A stretch of 12,921 nt of DNA from Bacillota bacterium (GTDB lineage Bacteria; Bacillota; Sulfobacillia; Symbiobacteriales; ZC4RG38), in contig QGUP01000019.1 in assembly GCA_003242505.1 (NCBI GenBank), forward strand, positions 1 through 12,921, in the 5' to 3' direction. The notes under the pieces are model-generated. The model was not told the DNA's origin, searched no databases, and was given only the letters and a program-made list of their open reading frames with translations. Each line of letters begins with the position of its first letter. The stretch's first letter is position 1. The position numbers were made by a program, and so were the translations under genes. Below are positions 6,411 through 12,921 of this stretch, piece after piece.

Positions 6411-7436
6411 ATGGTCACGGCGCCTGAGACGAAGACAACGGCCCGCCTCCCGATCAAGGACGAGTGGGGCTTTTTTGGCATCCGCTTCGAGTCCATCGGC
6501 GGATATGGCGCCCACATCGCCGGCCGGATGCTGGCCGAGGCCGGGGTTGTCTACATGGGCTTCAACGGGTCGAACTTCTCCTCCTACGGCTCGGAGAAGA
6601 AGGGTTCGCCCGTCAAGGCCTACGTGCGGTTCTGCGACTCGGACCAGGAGGTCCGGACCTCGGCCCCCATCGAGGAGCCGCACGTCATCGCAGTCTTCCA
6701 TGAAGCGCTGATCCACACCCAGCCCGTGGCCGCGGGCCTGCGGGAGGACGGCACGATCATCGTCAACACCCGCAAGAGCCCGGAGGAGATCCGGGAGCTC
6801 CTCGGCCTGGAGTACGGCACGGTGGCCACGGTGGACGCGATCACCATCGCCGTGGAGGAGAAGACCCGGGTGAACACGGCGATGCTCGGGGCCCTGTGCC
6901 GGGTGGTGCCCTTCATCGACCCCGAGGCGGTCAAGGCCGTCATCCGGGACACCTTCGGCAAGAAATACCCGCATACGGTCCCGGGGAACCTGCGCACCTT
7001 TGACCGGGGTTACGAGAGCGTCCGGATGATGACCATCACCCCCAGGCCCGGGTTCGTCCGGGAGCCCTACCGCCGGCCGGATCCGCCTTACGGGTACCTG
7101 AACGCGCCCATCGGCGGCCTCATCCTGAGCGCCGGCAACTCCGTCGTCAAGGACCTCTCGGCCTCCCGGCAGGGCTACCTGCCTGCCTTTGACCGGGAGA
7201 AGTGCATCGACTGCGCCCAGTGCGACATCGTCTGCCCGGACTACTGCTTCGTCTGGGAGAAGGGCACGGACAAGAAGGGCCGGCCCGCGATGGTTCTGAA
7301 GGGGATCGACTATCAGTACTGCAAGGGCTGCCTCAAGTGCGTGGAGGCCTGCCCCACCGGCGCCCTGCAGGAGAAGCTGGAAGAGGACGGCTGGGCCAAG
7401 GCCCACCGCGTGCCGCGGTTCGCCCTGCCGGCGTAA
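6411..7436 (+). CDS. 2-oxoacid (pyruvate):ferredoxin oxidoreductase, fused gamma-delta subunit
   Basis: This chain carries electrons from the TPP site to ferredoxin in the complex completed by the next gene. Residues about 20-200 form the POR gamma domain, with FESIGGYGAHIAGRMLAEAG at its start. The C-terminal delta-type ferredoxin domain holds two 4Fe-4S motifs: Cys265-x2-Cys-x2-Cys-x3-Cys275-Pro and Cys304-x2-Cys-x2-Cys-x3-Cys314-Pro. In many organisms gamma and delta are separate proteins; here one 341-residue chain covers both. The ATG at 6411 is preferred over the ATG at 6405, because GGGGAGG (6397-6403) would abut the earlier one but is 7 nt from the later. The alpha-beta gene follows after 17 nt. 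Cytoplasmic; oxidative decarboxylation of pyruvate to acetyl-CoA with reduced ferredoxin is the likely reaction. Confidence 0.9.
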   Translation: MVTAPETKTTARLPIKDEWGFFGIRFESIGGYGAHIAGRMLAEAGVVYMGFNGSNFSSYGSEKKGSPVKAYVRFCDSDQEVRTSAPIEEPHVIAVFHEALIHTQPVAAGLREDGTIIVNTRKSPEEIRELLGLEYGTVATVDAITIAVEEKTRVNTAMLGALCRVVPFIDPEAVKAVIRDTFGKKYPHTVPGNLRTFDRGYESVRMMTITPRPGFVREPYRRPDPPYGYLNAPIGGLILSAGNSVVKDLSASRQGYLPAFDREKCIDCAQCDIVCPDYCFVWEKGTDKKGRPAMVLKGIDYQYCKGCLKCVEACPTGALQEKLEEDGWAKAHRVPRFALPA

Positions 7437-7453
7437 TCAGGAGGTGACGAGCA

Positions 7454-9736
7454 ATGGCGACGGTTGAACCCAAGGCCCGGGCGACCCAGAAGATCGACTT
7501 CAAGACCGGCAACGAGATGGCGGCCCTGGCCGCAGCCCACATCAACTTCCACCTGATGGGCTACTACCCCATCACCCCGTCCACGGAGATCGCAGAGTTC
7601 CTCGACGAGATGAAGGTCGAGGGCGAGCACGACATCGTCATGGTCCCCGGGGACGGCGAGCACGGCGCCGCGGGCATCTGCTACGGCGCCAGCACCGGCG
7701 GCGCCCGGGTCTTCAACGCCACCTCGGCCAACGGCTACCTCTACGCCCTGGAGCAGATGCCGGTCCAGTCCGGCACCCGGATGCCCATGGTGCTGGACCT
7801 GGTCACCCGGTCGGTCTCCGGGCCCCTGGACATCCGGGGTGACCATTCGGACCTCTACTATGCGCTCCTGACCGGGTGGGTGGTGCTCTTCGCCCGGGAG
7901 CCCCAGCACGTCTACGACCTGAACATCGTGGCGGTGAAGCTCGGCGAGCATCCGGACGTGCGGCTCCCGGTGGTGGTGGCCTACGACGGGTTCTTTACCA
8001 GCCACCAGAAGCGGCGGGTGCAGTACTTCGAGGACAAGCAGGTGGTCCGGGACTGGCTCGGGCCCATGCCCGAGGGCTTCCCCCACGCGCTGGACCCGAA
8101 GAACCCCATCACCATCGGCGCGTACATGAACGACCCGGACCTGATCAACAACAAGTACCAGCTGCACCTGGCCCACCAGAACGTGCTGCGGGTGCTGCCG
8201 GAGATCTTTGCCAGCTACGCCGAGCTTTCCGGCCGGCATTACCCGCTGGTGGACCTCTACCGGATGGAGGACGCGGAGATCGCGCTCTTCCTCATCGGGT
8301 CCGCCGCGGAGACCGCCAAGGACGTCTGCGACAAGCTCCGGGAGCAGGGGATCAAGGCCGGCGTCATCACCCCGGTGCTCCTGCGGCCCTTCCCGGTGGA
8401 GATCATCCGGAGCGCCCTGAAGAACGTGAAGGCCCTGGTGGTGGGCGAGCGGGCGGACGTCTACGGCGCCAACGGCGGCCTCATGACCCACGAGGTGAAG
8501 GCCGCGCTGAAGGACGACCCGGAGAACAAGACCGTCGTCCTCAGCCGGATCTACGGCCTGGGCGGCAAGGACTTCTACCCGGACGATGCCGAGGCCCTCT
8601 TCCGCCTGGCCATGCGGGTGGCGGAGCAGGGCGGCCTCGGGGACATTCCCGCCTTCGACTACTTCGGCGTGACCCCCATCACCCCGGCGAACCCGGAGAA
8701 GCGGGTGCTGCCGCCCCTCAAGGCCGAAGAACTCCAGAGCCCGGTGCGGATCGAGGTCCAGCCCGACGGCCGGGTCAAGGCCATCGCGCCGCCGCCCCGG
8801 CAGATGATGGAGATGCCCAAGCGGATCGCCCCCGGCCACGGCGCCTGCCCCGGCTGCGGCATCTTCGGCGCCCTGGACAACTTCTTCCGGGGCCTCTCCG
8901 GCAACGTGGTGGTCCTCTTCCAGACCGGGTGCGCCATGGTGGTCACCACCGGTTACCCGTACACCTCCCACCGGGTGACCTACATCCACAACCTGTTCCA
9001 GAACGGCGCGCCGACCCTGTCGGGCCTGGTGGAGGTCTTCCATGAGAAGATCCGCCGGGGCGAGCTGCCGGCCGACGAGGACATCACCTTTGTGATGGTC
9101 ACCGGCGACGGCGGCATGGACATCGGCATGGGGCCGGCCATCGGCACCGCGCTGCGCAACCACAAGATGATCATCCTGGAGTACGACAACCAGGGCTACA
9201 TGAACACCGGTGCGCAGCTGTCGTACTCCACGCCCCTGGGCCACAAGACGGCGACCTCGAACGTGGGCAGCCGGGGCTTCGGCAAGCTCTTCCACCACAA
9301 GGACACGCCGCAGATCATGGCGGCGACCAACATCCCCTACGTCTTCACCGGGGTGGAGTCCCAGCCCCAGGACCTGTGGAAGAAGGCGGCCAAGGCCCAG
9401 TATTACGCCAAGAACTACGGCCTGGTCTACGGCAAGGTGCTGATCGCCTGCCCGCTCAACTGGCAGTCCGAGGAGCGGCTGGGCACCAAGATCGTCCAGG
9501 CGGCGGTGGACAGCTGCTTCTTCCCGCTCTACGAGGTGGAGCAGCACAAGACCACCATCACCTACGATCCGGAGGAGAAGGGGAAGAAGATCCCGGTCGC
9601 GGAGTGGCTGAAGATGATGGGCAAGACCAAGCACCTCCTGCGGCCGGAGAACAAGCACATCCTCGACGAGATCCAGGCCGAGGTCGACCGGCGCTGGCGG
9701 CGGCTCAAGGCGATGCACGAGCACCCGCTGCTCTGA
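7454..9736 (+). CDS. 2-oxoacid (pyruvate):ferredoxin oxidoreductase, fused alpha-beta subunit
   Basis: This 760-residue catalytic chain joins alpha (about 1-405) and beta (about 455-760) through a Pro-rich linker. Alpha features match pyruvate:ferredoxin oxidoreductase: YPITPST (Thr41), EHGAAG (Glu69, where the family has the TPP-contacting Glu), Arg119 before the GDHSD motif (the Arg that binds the pyruvate carboxylate in that family), and DGFFTSH. Beta shows the TPP/Mg motif from GDGGMDIG (Asp552) to YDNQGYMNTG (Asn579), and four cysteines placed for the proximal 4Fe-4S cluster: Cys465 and Cys468 (ACPGCG), Cys493 (TGCAMV) and Cys666 (ACPLNW). The start has AGGAGGTGA 6 nt upstream. The classical single-chain enzyme inserts gamma and delta between alpha and beta, so this fusion is a different layout. 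Pyruvate is the best substrate guess; other 2-oxoacids are possible. Confidence 0.92.
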   Translation: MATVEPKARATQKIDFKTGNEMAALAAAHINFHLMGYYPITPSTEIAEFLDEMKVEGEHDIVMVPGDGEHGAAGICYGASTGGARVFNATSANGYLYALEQMPVQSGTRMPMVLDLVTRSVSGPLDIRGDHSDLYYALLTGWVVLFAREPQHVYDLNIVAVKLGEHPDVRLPVVVAYDGFFTSHQKRRVQYFEDKQVVRDWLGPMPEGFPHALDPKNPITIGAYMNDPDLINNKYQLHLAHQNVLRVLPEIFASYAELSGRHYPLVDLYRMEDAEIALFLIGSAAETAKDVCDKLREQGIKAGVITPVLLRPFPVEIIRSALKNVKALVVGERADVYGANGGLMTHEVKAALKDDPENKTVVLSRIYGLGGKDFYPDDAEALFRLAMRVAEQGGLGDIPAFDYFGVTPITPANPEKRVLPPLKAEELQSPVRIEVQPDGRVKAIAPPPRQMMEMPKRIAPGHGACPGCGIFGALDNFFRGLSGNVVVLFQTGCAMVVTTGYPYTSHRVTYIHNLFQNGAPTLSGLVEVFHEKIRRGELPADEDITFVMVTGDGGMDIGMGPAIGTALRNHKMIILEYDNQGYMNTGAQLSYSTPLGHKTATSNVGSRGFGKLFHHKDTPQIMAATNIPYVFTGVESQPQDLWKKAAKAQYYAKNYGLVYGKVLIACPLNWQSEERLGTKIVQAAVDSCFFPLYEVEQHKTTITYDPEEKGKKIPVAEWLKMMGKTKHLLRPENKHILDEIQAEVDRRWRRLKAMHEHPLL

Positions 9737-9763
9737 GCCGTCCGCTGCGGCGGTCCGGGTCCG

Positions 9764-9796
9764 GCAGCCCCCGGCGGCATCCCCGCCGGGGGCTGC
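9764..9796 (+). terminator. Strong hairpin just after the oxidoreductase operon
   Basis: GCAGCCCCCGGCGG (9764-9777) pairs perfectly with CCGCCGGGGGCTGC (9783-9796) across a 5-nt loop, giving a 14-bp stem 27 nt past the stop codon. Only a weak ATTTGC follows later, so on its own it is more likely a 3'-end protector or a helper to the terminator downstream. Confidence 0.55.
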
Positions 9797-9846
9797 TGCA
9801 CTGGTGCATTTGCAAAGGAAGCCCTACCCGGGGCAGGGAAAAGATG

Positions 9847-9879
9847 AGGCCCCACCCGCTGCGCCGGGTGGGGCCTTTT
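9847..9879 (+). terminator. Rho-independent terminator, probably bidirectional
   Basis: AGGCCCCACCCG (9847-9858) and CGGGTGGGGCCT (9865-9876) form a 12-bp stem with a 6-nt loop, followed by TTTT on the plus strand. On the minus strand the same stem is followed after a few bases by TTTT (complement of AAAA at 9839-9842). It therefore can end both the oxidoreductase operon and the converging gene at 9954-10571. Confidence 0.8.
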
Positions 9880-9953
9880 GCATGGGACCTCTTGCCTGGG
9901 GCCCCTGGCAGTAGCGCCGGTCCCAGGGTGGCGCTTACGGAGCAGCGCCGGCT

Positions 9954-10571
9954 CTAGGGCCGCAGGAAGGGGAGGGGGGCGTCCTCCCAGGTGATGTGGG
10001 CGACGACGGGGTGCAGGGGGCCGGTCCGGTCCAGCCGGACCTCCCCCGGCGGCTGGATCGCCAGTTTGTACGGACCGCCGGCGGGATCCCCGCTCAGCCG
10101 GTTGACCGCACCCTCCCGGAGCACCGCGGCCACCTCCCCGTCCTCGTTGTAAGTGACCAGGGGGCGCAGGACCACCTCGGACTCCGTCAGCCGGGCCGCC
10201 ACCGCCTCCGCGGGCAGGGCATCGCCGCCGGCGGCCATGGGCACCATGGCGTGGGCGACGATGTGGGTGAACTGCCGCACCCGGGCCCGGGCCGCCGGGT
10301 CCGGCAGCAGGATGGGGCAGTGCTCCCGGTGCATGAGCAGAAACAGGCAGAGAGCCGGCAGGGAGGCACCGCTCCGCAGGTGGATCCGCACCTCCCCGGG
10401 GGCCGGCGGCCCGCCGAGGCCGGCCAGCACCCGGTTCAGGGCGAACTGGTCCTCCGGCGGGATCGCCAGCCGGCTGTGGAGGGCGTCGGCCGCGGAGAGA
10501 AAGAGGTGGAGGAAGGCATCGAACTGCCGGATCAACTGGCCACCGATGAACAAGGGCTTCCCTCCGCCCAT
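9954..10571 (-). CDS. Hypothetical protein, family not recognised
   Basis: I do not recognise this 205-residue protein. It begins MGGGKPLFIGGQLIRQF and has no signal peptide or clear membrane segment, so it is probably cytoplasmic. The first half is helical-looking and leucine-rich (FDAFLHLFLSAADALHSRL); the second half, with stretches such as VVLRPLVTYNEDGEVAAVL and PPGEVRLDRTGPLHPVVAHI, looks beta-rich. No catalytic motif stands out. It stands alone, converging on the bidirectional terminator on its left and diverging from the BsuPI-repeat gene on its right. The ATG at 10571 is chosen because the extension to a TTG at 10637 is basic and low in complexity and lacks a ribosome site; neither start has a strong one. 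The opposite strand is also open for long stretches, as is usual at this GC, so a real gene is likely but not certain. Confidence 0.6.
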   Translation of the reverse strand: MGGGKPLFIGGQLIRQFDAFLHLFLSAADALHSRLAIPPEDQFALNRVLAGLGGPPAPGEVRIHLRSGASLPALCLFLLMHREHCPILLPDPAARARVRQFTHIVAHAMVPMAAGGDALPAEAVAARLTESEVVLRPLVTYNEDGEVAAVLREGAVNRLSGDPAGGPYKLAIQPPGEVRLDRTGPLHPVVAHITWEDAPLPFLRP

Positions 10572-10644
10572 CCGGGCCCCGGTGCAGGCCGGGCCCGGTT
10601 CTTTGCTTCGGCCTTCTCTTCCCGGCCTTTTCTTCAAGAGTAAC

Positions 10645-10660
10645 CCGGCGGGGACGCCGG
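10645..10660. other. Small GC hairpin in the divergent spacer
   Basis: CCGGCG and CGCCGG form a 6-bp stem with loop GGGA. A competing pairing, ACCCGG (10643-10648) with CCGGGT further right, is also possible. No T-run follows. It lies upstream of the ECF-like promoter in the 203-bp spacer between the hypothetical gene and the BsuPI-repeat gene. No function can be assigned. Confidence 0.3.
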
Positions 10661-10707
10661 AGCAACCGCAAGACCCGGGTAGCTGGCGGCAAATGCAGAC
10701 TTGTCGG

Positions 10708-10736
10708 TGAAACGCACCACCCTGGCCCTCCGTCTA
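10708..10736 (+). promoter_or_regulatory. ECF sigma factor-type promoter of the BsuPI-repeat gene
   Basis: TGAAAC (10708-10713) and CGTCTA (10731-10736) are separated by 17 nt. This resembles the -35/-10 pattern of Bacillus sigma-W/M/X promoters (TGAAAC, N16-17, CGTC or CGTA). Start of transcription would be near 10742, about 33 nt ahead of the ATG at 10775. No comparable housekeeping promoter is visible in the spacer. The match is by eye. Confidence 0.55.
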
Positions 10737-10774
10737 AGGCAACGACTGGATAACCGTTGGGGGGATTCGCGGAG

Positions 10775-12921
10775 ATGGCTGGGAGATGGATGCGCACAGC
10801 GCTGGCCGCCACCACGGCGGCGGCGGTGGTCGCCGGAGCCACGCTGCTGCCGGCGCCGGCCCTGGCCTGGGGCCGGAACGTGCTGCCGGGGGTGGCCTGG
10901 AACCACCTCGGGTGGCTGTGGGCCTGGGCCAACATCAAGCCCGTCGCTCAGGCCAGGGAGTCCCTGCAGTACCGGCTCCAGCAGGTGGACCAGACCCGGC
11001 TCCGGTTTACCGTCACCAACACGGGCAAGACCCCTGTCCCCCTCGTCTTCCGGGGCCACACCCACGAGGTGGTGATCCGGGATGGGAAGGGGAAGGAGGT
11101 CTGGCGGCTGACCAGGGAGACCGCCGCGACCACTGCCATCCGCCAGCAGCAGCTGAAGCCCGGTGCCAGCCTCAGCTACGACGTGAAGCTGCCGGAGCTG
11201 AAGCCCGGGCGGTACACCGTGGAGGCCTACCTTCTGAACGTCAACGCCGGCCGGACCTCGGGCCGGGCCACCCTGACCCTGGAGATTCCGGAGCCGAAGC
11301 CGGCGGCCCAGCTGGCCACCTCGGTGGCGGTGGTGGCCCCGGAGCCCGGCGGGGCGCCGATGCTGGCGGTGACGGTTCGGAACCAGGGCAAGCAGGCAGT
11401 GGAACTGGAGGCGAAGGACGGCGTCCTGGGCGAGGTGGTCCTCTCCGGCGGCGGCCGCACCCGGTTCTGGACCGGGACCATCGCCCTGCCGGACCGGAAG
11501 GCGGAGAAGGTCCGGTGGGCCGCCGGGGAGAGCCGGACCTGGTTCGTGCCCCTGCCGAAGCTGAACCAGGGGACCACCTACACCGCGGAGGTCATCCTCC
11601 GGGACCTGGGGAAGCAGCCTGTGGCCCGGAAGGCCTTTGTGGCCGGGACGGCCCCCGCTGGCCTGCGCTATACCCTCACCGTGTCCGGGAAGGACGGGCG
11701 GCAGGTCCGGCTGCAGGTGACCAACCCCGGCAACAAGCCGGTGGACCTCACCTTCCCCTCGGGCCAGCAGTTTGACCTGGTGCTCTGGCAGGCCGACGGC
11801 AAGGAAGCCTGGCGGTGGGCCAAGGACAAGGCGTCCGCCGCGGTGGTCCAGACCCGGCGGCTCCAGCCGGGGGCCAGCCTCACCTTCGATGCGGAGCTGC
11901 CCCGGAACCTGGACCTCTCCCGGGTTGGGCTGACCCTGGCGGCCTACGTGAAGGCCAAGGAGGTGGGGGAGGACCCGGTGGCCGCGGTGGCGGTCCGGGA
12001 GCCTCAGGCCGCGGCCCTGGCCTTCGAGTTTGAGGCCCAGGCCAGCGCGGAGGGCGGCCGGCTGAACCTGACCGTCCGCAACACCGGCAAGGAGCCGGTC
12101 ACCCTGCGGTTCCCCTCCGGAGCCCAGCACGACTTCGTCCTCAAGGACGAGAAGGGCCAGGAGGTCTGGCGGTGGTCCAAGGGCCGGGCCTTCATTCAGC
12201 CGGTCCAGGACCTGCGCCTCAATGCCGGCGCCTCCCTGCGCTACACCGCTGAGTTGCCGGCGGACCTCCCAGCGGGGACCTACACCGCGGAGGCCTGGTT
12301 CCTGGCCGAGGGCTACGACGGCAAGCCGGTGGCCCGGGAGCGGGTGACGGTGGCTCCCAGGAAGGTCAGCCTCCGGTTCACCCTCGCGGTGGACCGGACT
12401 ACGAACCCGACCCGGGCGAAGCTGACCGTCGCCAACCCCGGCAAGGAGCCGGTGACCATCCGGTTCCCCAGCTCCCGGCAGTACGACTTCGTGCTGCGGG
12501 ACGAAAAGGGCAAGGAAGTCTGGCGCTGGTCCCAGGGCCGGGTTTTCGCCCAGAGCGTGATGGATGCCCGGCTGAACACCGGGGCGACCCTCACCTACGA
12601 GGCGGACCTGCCCCAGAACCTGGCCGCTGGCACCTACACCCTGGAGGCCTGGTTCCTGGCCGAGGGCTACAACGGTGAGCCGGTGGCCCGGGAGCAGGTG
12701 ACCTTCGGCGGCCGGGCGACCCTCCAGGACCTCCGGTTCCGGGTGGAGCCGGTCTACGAGGGGAAGCGGCTCACCGCCTTCCGGGTGTGGGTGACCAACA
12801 CCGCCCGGGCGCCCCTGGACCTGGAGTTCCCGACCATGCAGCACCTGGAGCTGCGGCTCCGGGACAGCCGGGGCCGGGTGGTCTGGACCTGGTCCGACGG
12901 CGAAGTGATCCTGGTGGCGCC
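10775..12921 (+). CDS. Exported protein with at least six tandem BsuPI domains, 3' end missing
   Basis: Open for 715 codons to the right edge. A signal peptide is clear: a basic start (MAGRWMR), an alanine/valine-rich core and a cleavage site after ALA (residue 31). A Trp-rich segment (32-62) precedes about 117-residue repeats that begin near residues 63, 179, 297, 415, 532 and 652. The best-conserved units read FPSxxQxDFVLxDExGxEVWRWSxG and end in AGTYTxEAWFLAEGY. This is the pattern of BsuPI, the Bacillus intracellular proteinase inhibitor domain, normally a single cytoplasmic domain of about 120 residues. Export plus repetition suggests a surface or secreted adhesive, protective or inhibitory role; which is unknown. 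ATG at 10775 has GGGGGGA 9 nt upstream; ATG at 10790 is an alternative with GGGAG nearer. An ECF-type promoter precedes it. No anchor is visible because the C-terminus is missing. Confidence 0.85.
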   Translation, partial: MAGRWMRTALAATTAAAVVAGATLLPAPALAWGRNVLPGVAWNHLGWLWAWANIKPVAQARESLQYRLQQVDQTRLRFTVTNTGKTPVPLVFRGHTHEVVIRDGKGKEVWRLTRETAATTAIRQQQLKPGASLSYDVKLPELKPGRYTVEAYLLNVNAGRTSGRATLTLEIPEPKPAAQLATSVAVVAPEPGGAPMLAVTVRNQGKQAVELEAKDGVLGEVVLSGGGRTRFWTGTIALPDRKAEKVRWAAGESRTWFVPLPKLNQGTTYTAEVILRDLGKQPVARKAFVAGTAPAGLRYTLTVSGKDGRQVRLQVTNPGNKPVDLTFPSGQQFDLVLWQADGKEAWRWAKDKASAAVVQTRRLQPGASLTFDAELPRNLDLSRVGLTLAAYVKAKEVGEDPVAAVAVREPQAAALAFEFEAQASAEGGRLNLTVRNTGKEPVTLRFPSGAQHDFVLKDEKGQEVWRWSKGRAFIQPVQDLRLNAGASLRYTAELPADLPAGTYTAEAWFLAEGYDGKPVARERVTVAPRKVSLRFTLAVDRTTNPTRAKLTVANPGKEPVTIRFPSSRQYDFVLRDEKGKEVWRWSQGRVFAQSVMDARLNTGATLTYEADLPQNLAAGTYTLEAWFLAEGYNGEPVAREQVTFGGRATLQDLRFRVEPVYEGKRLTAFRVWVTNTARAPLDLEFPTMQHLELRLRDSRGRVVWTWSDGEVILVA
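10961..12921 (+). repeat. Tandem array of BsuPI-domain coding units (about 350 bp each)
   Basis: Unit borders: 10961-11308, 11309-11662, 11663-12016, 12017-12367, 12368-12727, and a partial sixth from 12728. Units 4 and 5 are the most alike: both share AWFLAEGY, RFPS and EVWRWS segments and long runs of identical nucleotides. Unit 2 is the most divergent and lacks the FPSG and WRWS motifs. Unit 6 is cut by the window edge. The regular length without frameshift points to whole-domain duplication. Confidence 0.8.

Noticed and set aside
7313..9724. 803-codon minus-strand open frame opposite the alpha-beta oxidoreductase
   Set aside because: Composition is Asp/His/Val/Leu/Gly-biased as expected for the complement of GC-rich codons; the plus strand encodes an unmistakable enzyme.
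10573..10599. CCGGGCCC-type repeats ahead of the hypothetical gene as an operator
   Set aside because: Self-complementary GC strings are frequent in this composition and the arms are not equal in length.
10572..10637. TTG start at 10637 for the hypothetical gene
   Set aside because: No ribosome site and a basic, low-complexity added segment; kept only as an alternative.
10641..10774. Riboswitch (cyclic-di-GMP, TPP or c-di-AMP type) in the leader of the BsuPI-repeat gene
   Set aside because: Short resemblances (GGGACGC, CTGGATAA) were seen but the conserved cores and pairing order of these classes are absent, and the ECF-like promoter leaves only about 33 nt of leader.
10634..12844. Long minus-strand open frame opposite the BsuPI-repeat gene
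   Set aside because: Antisense artefact of very high GC: the product is rich in Pro/Gly/Arg/His with no recognisable domain, while the plus strand gives a signal peptide and clear repeats.

Overview
The window is GC-rich (about two thirds G+C or more), densely packed bacterial DNA with strong Shine-Dalgarno sequences (GGAGGT type), GTG and ATG starts, and overlapping genes. A ferredoxin-dependent oxoacid oxidoreductase, a BmpA-type nucleoside importer and BsuPI domains together point to a high-GC, Firmicutes-like anaerobe or facultative anaerobe, possibly thermophilic and Symbiobacterium-like. That placement is inference from gene content and base composition, not a sequence match.

Left block (1-6070, all minus strand, read right to left): one apparent operon encodes a GntR/UTRA repressor, a BmpA/PnrA-type substrate-binding lipoprotein, a double-domain ABC ATPase, two BPD_transp_2 permeases and a cysteine hydrolase of the isochorismatase superfamily that runs off the left edge. 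The last four genes overlap. A 14-bp stem separates the lipoprotein gene from the ATPase gene. The likely job is regulated uptake of a nucleoside or related compound, followed by a hydrolytic step.

Divergent control region (6071-6404): a perfect 14-bp palindrome (6122-6135) lies ahead of the repressor gene and is a candidate autoregulatory site. On the other side, an extended -10 promoter (6346-6375) preceded by stacked dyads drives the rightward operon.

Middle block (6411-9736, plus strand): two genes encode a complete 2-oxoacid (probably pyruvate):ferredoxin oxidoreductase in only two chains. One is a gamma-delta fusion with two 4Fe-4S motifs; the other is an alpha-beta fusion with the TPP site and the proximal cluster cysteines. 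A hairpin and a rho-independent terminator follow.

Right block: a minus-strand gene of unknown function (9954-10571) converges on the terminator. Divergent from it is an exported protein made of at least six tandem BsuPI domains (10775 to the right edge), preceded by a promoter that looks like one read by an ECF (envelope-stress) sigma factor.

Points worth a second look: the two-chain oxidoreductase layout, the BsuPI repeat array with its ECF-like promoter, the operator-like palindromes, the hydrolase tied to the importer, and an odd C-run-rich stretch at the left edge that may be poor sequence. I found no mobile element, CRISPR array, tRNA or rRNA.
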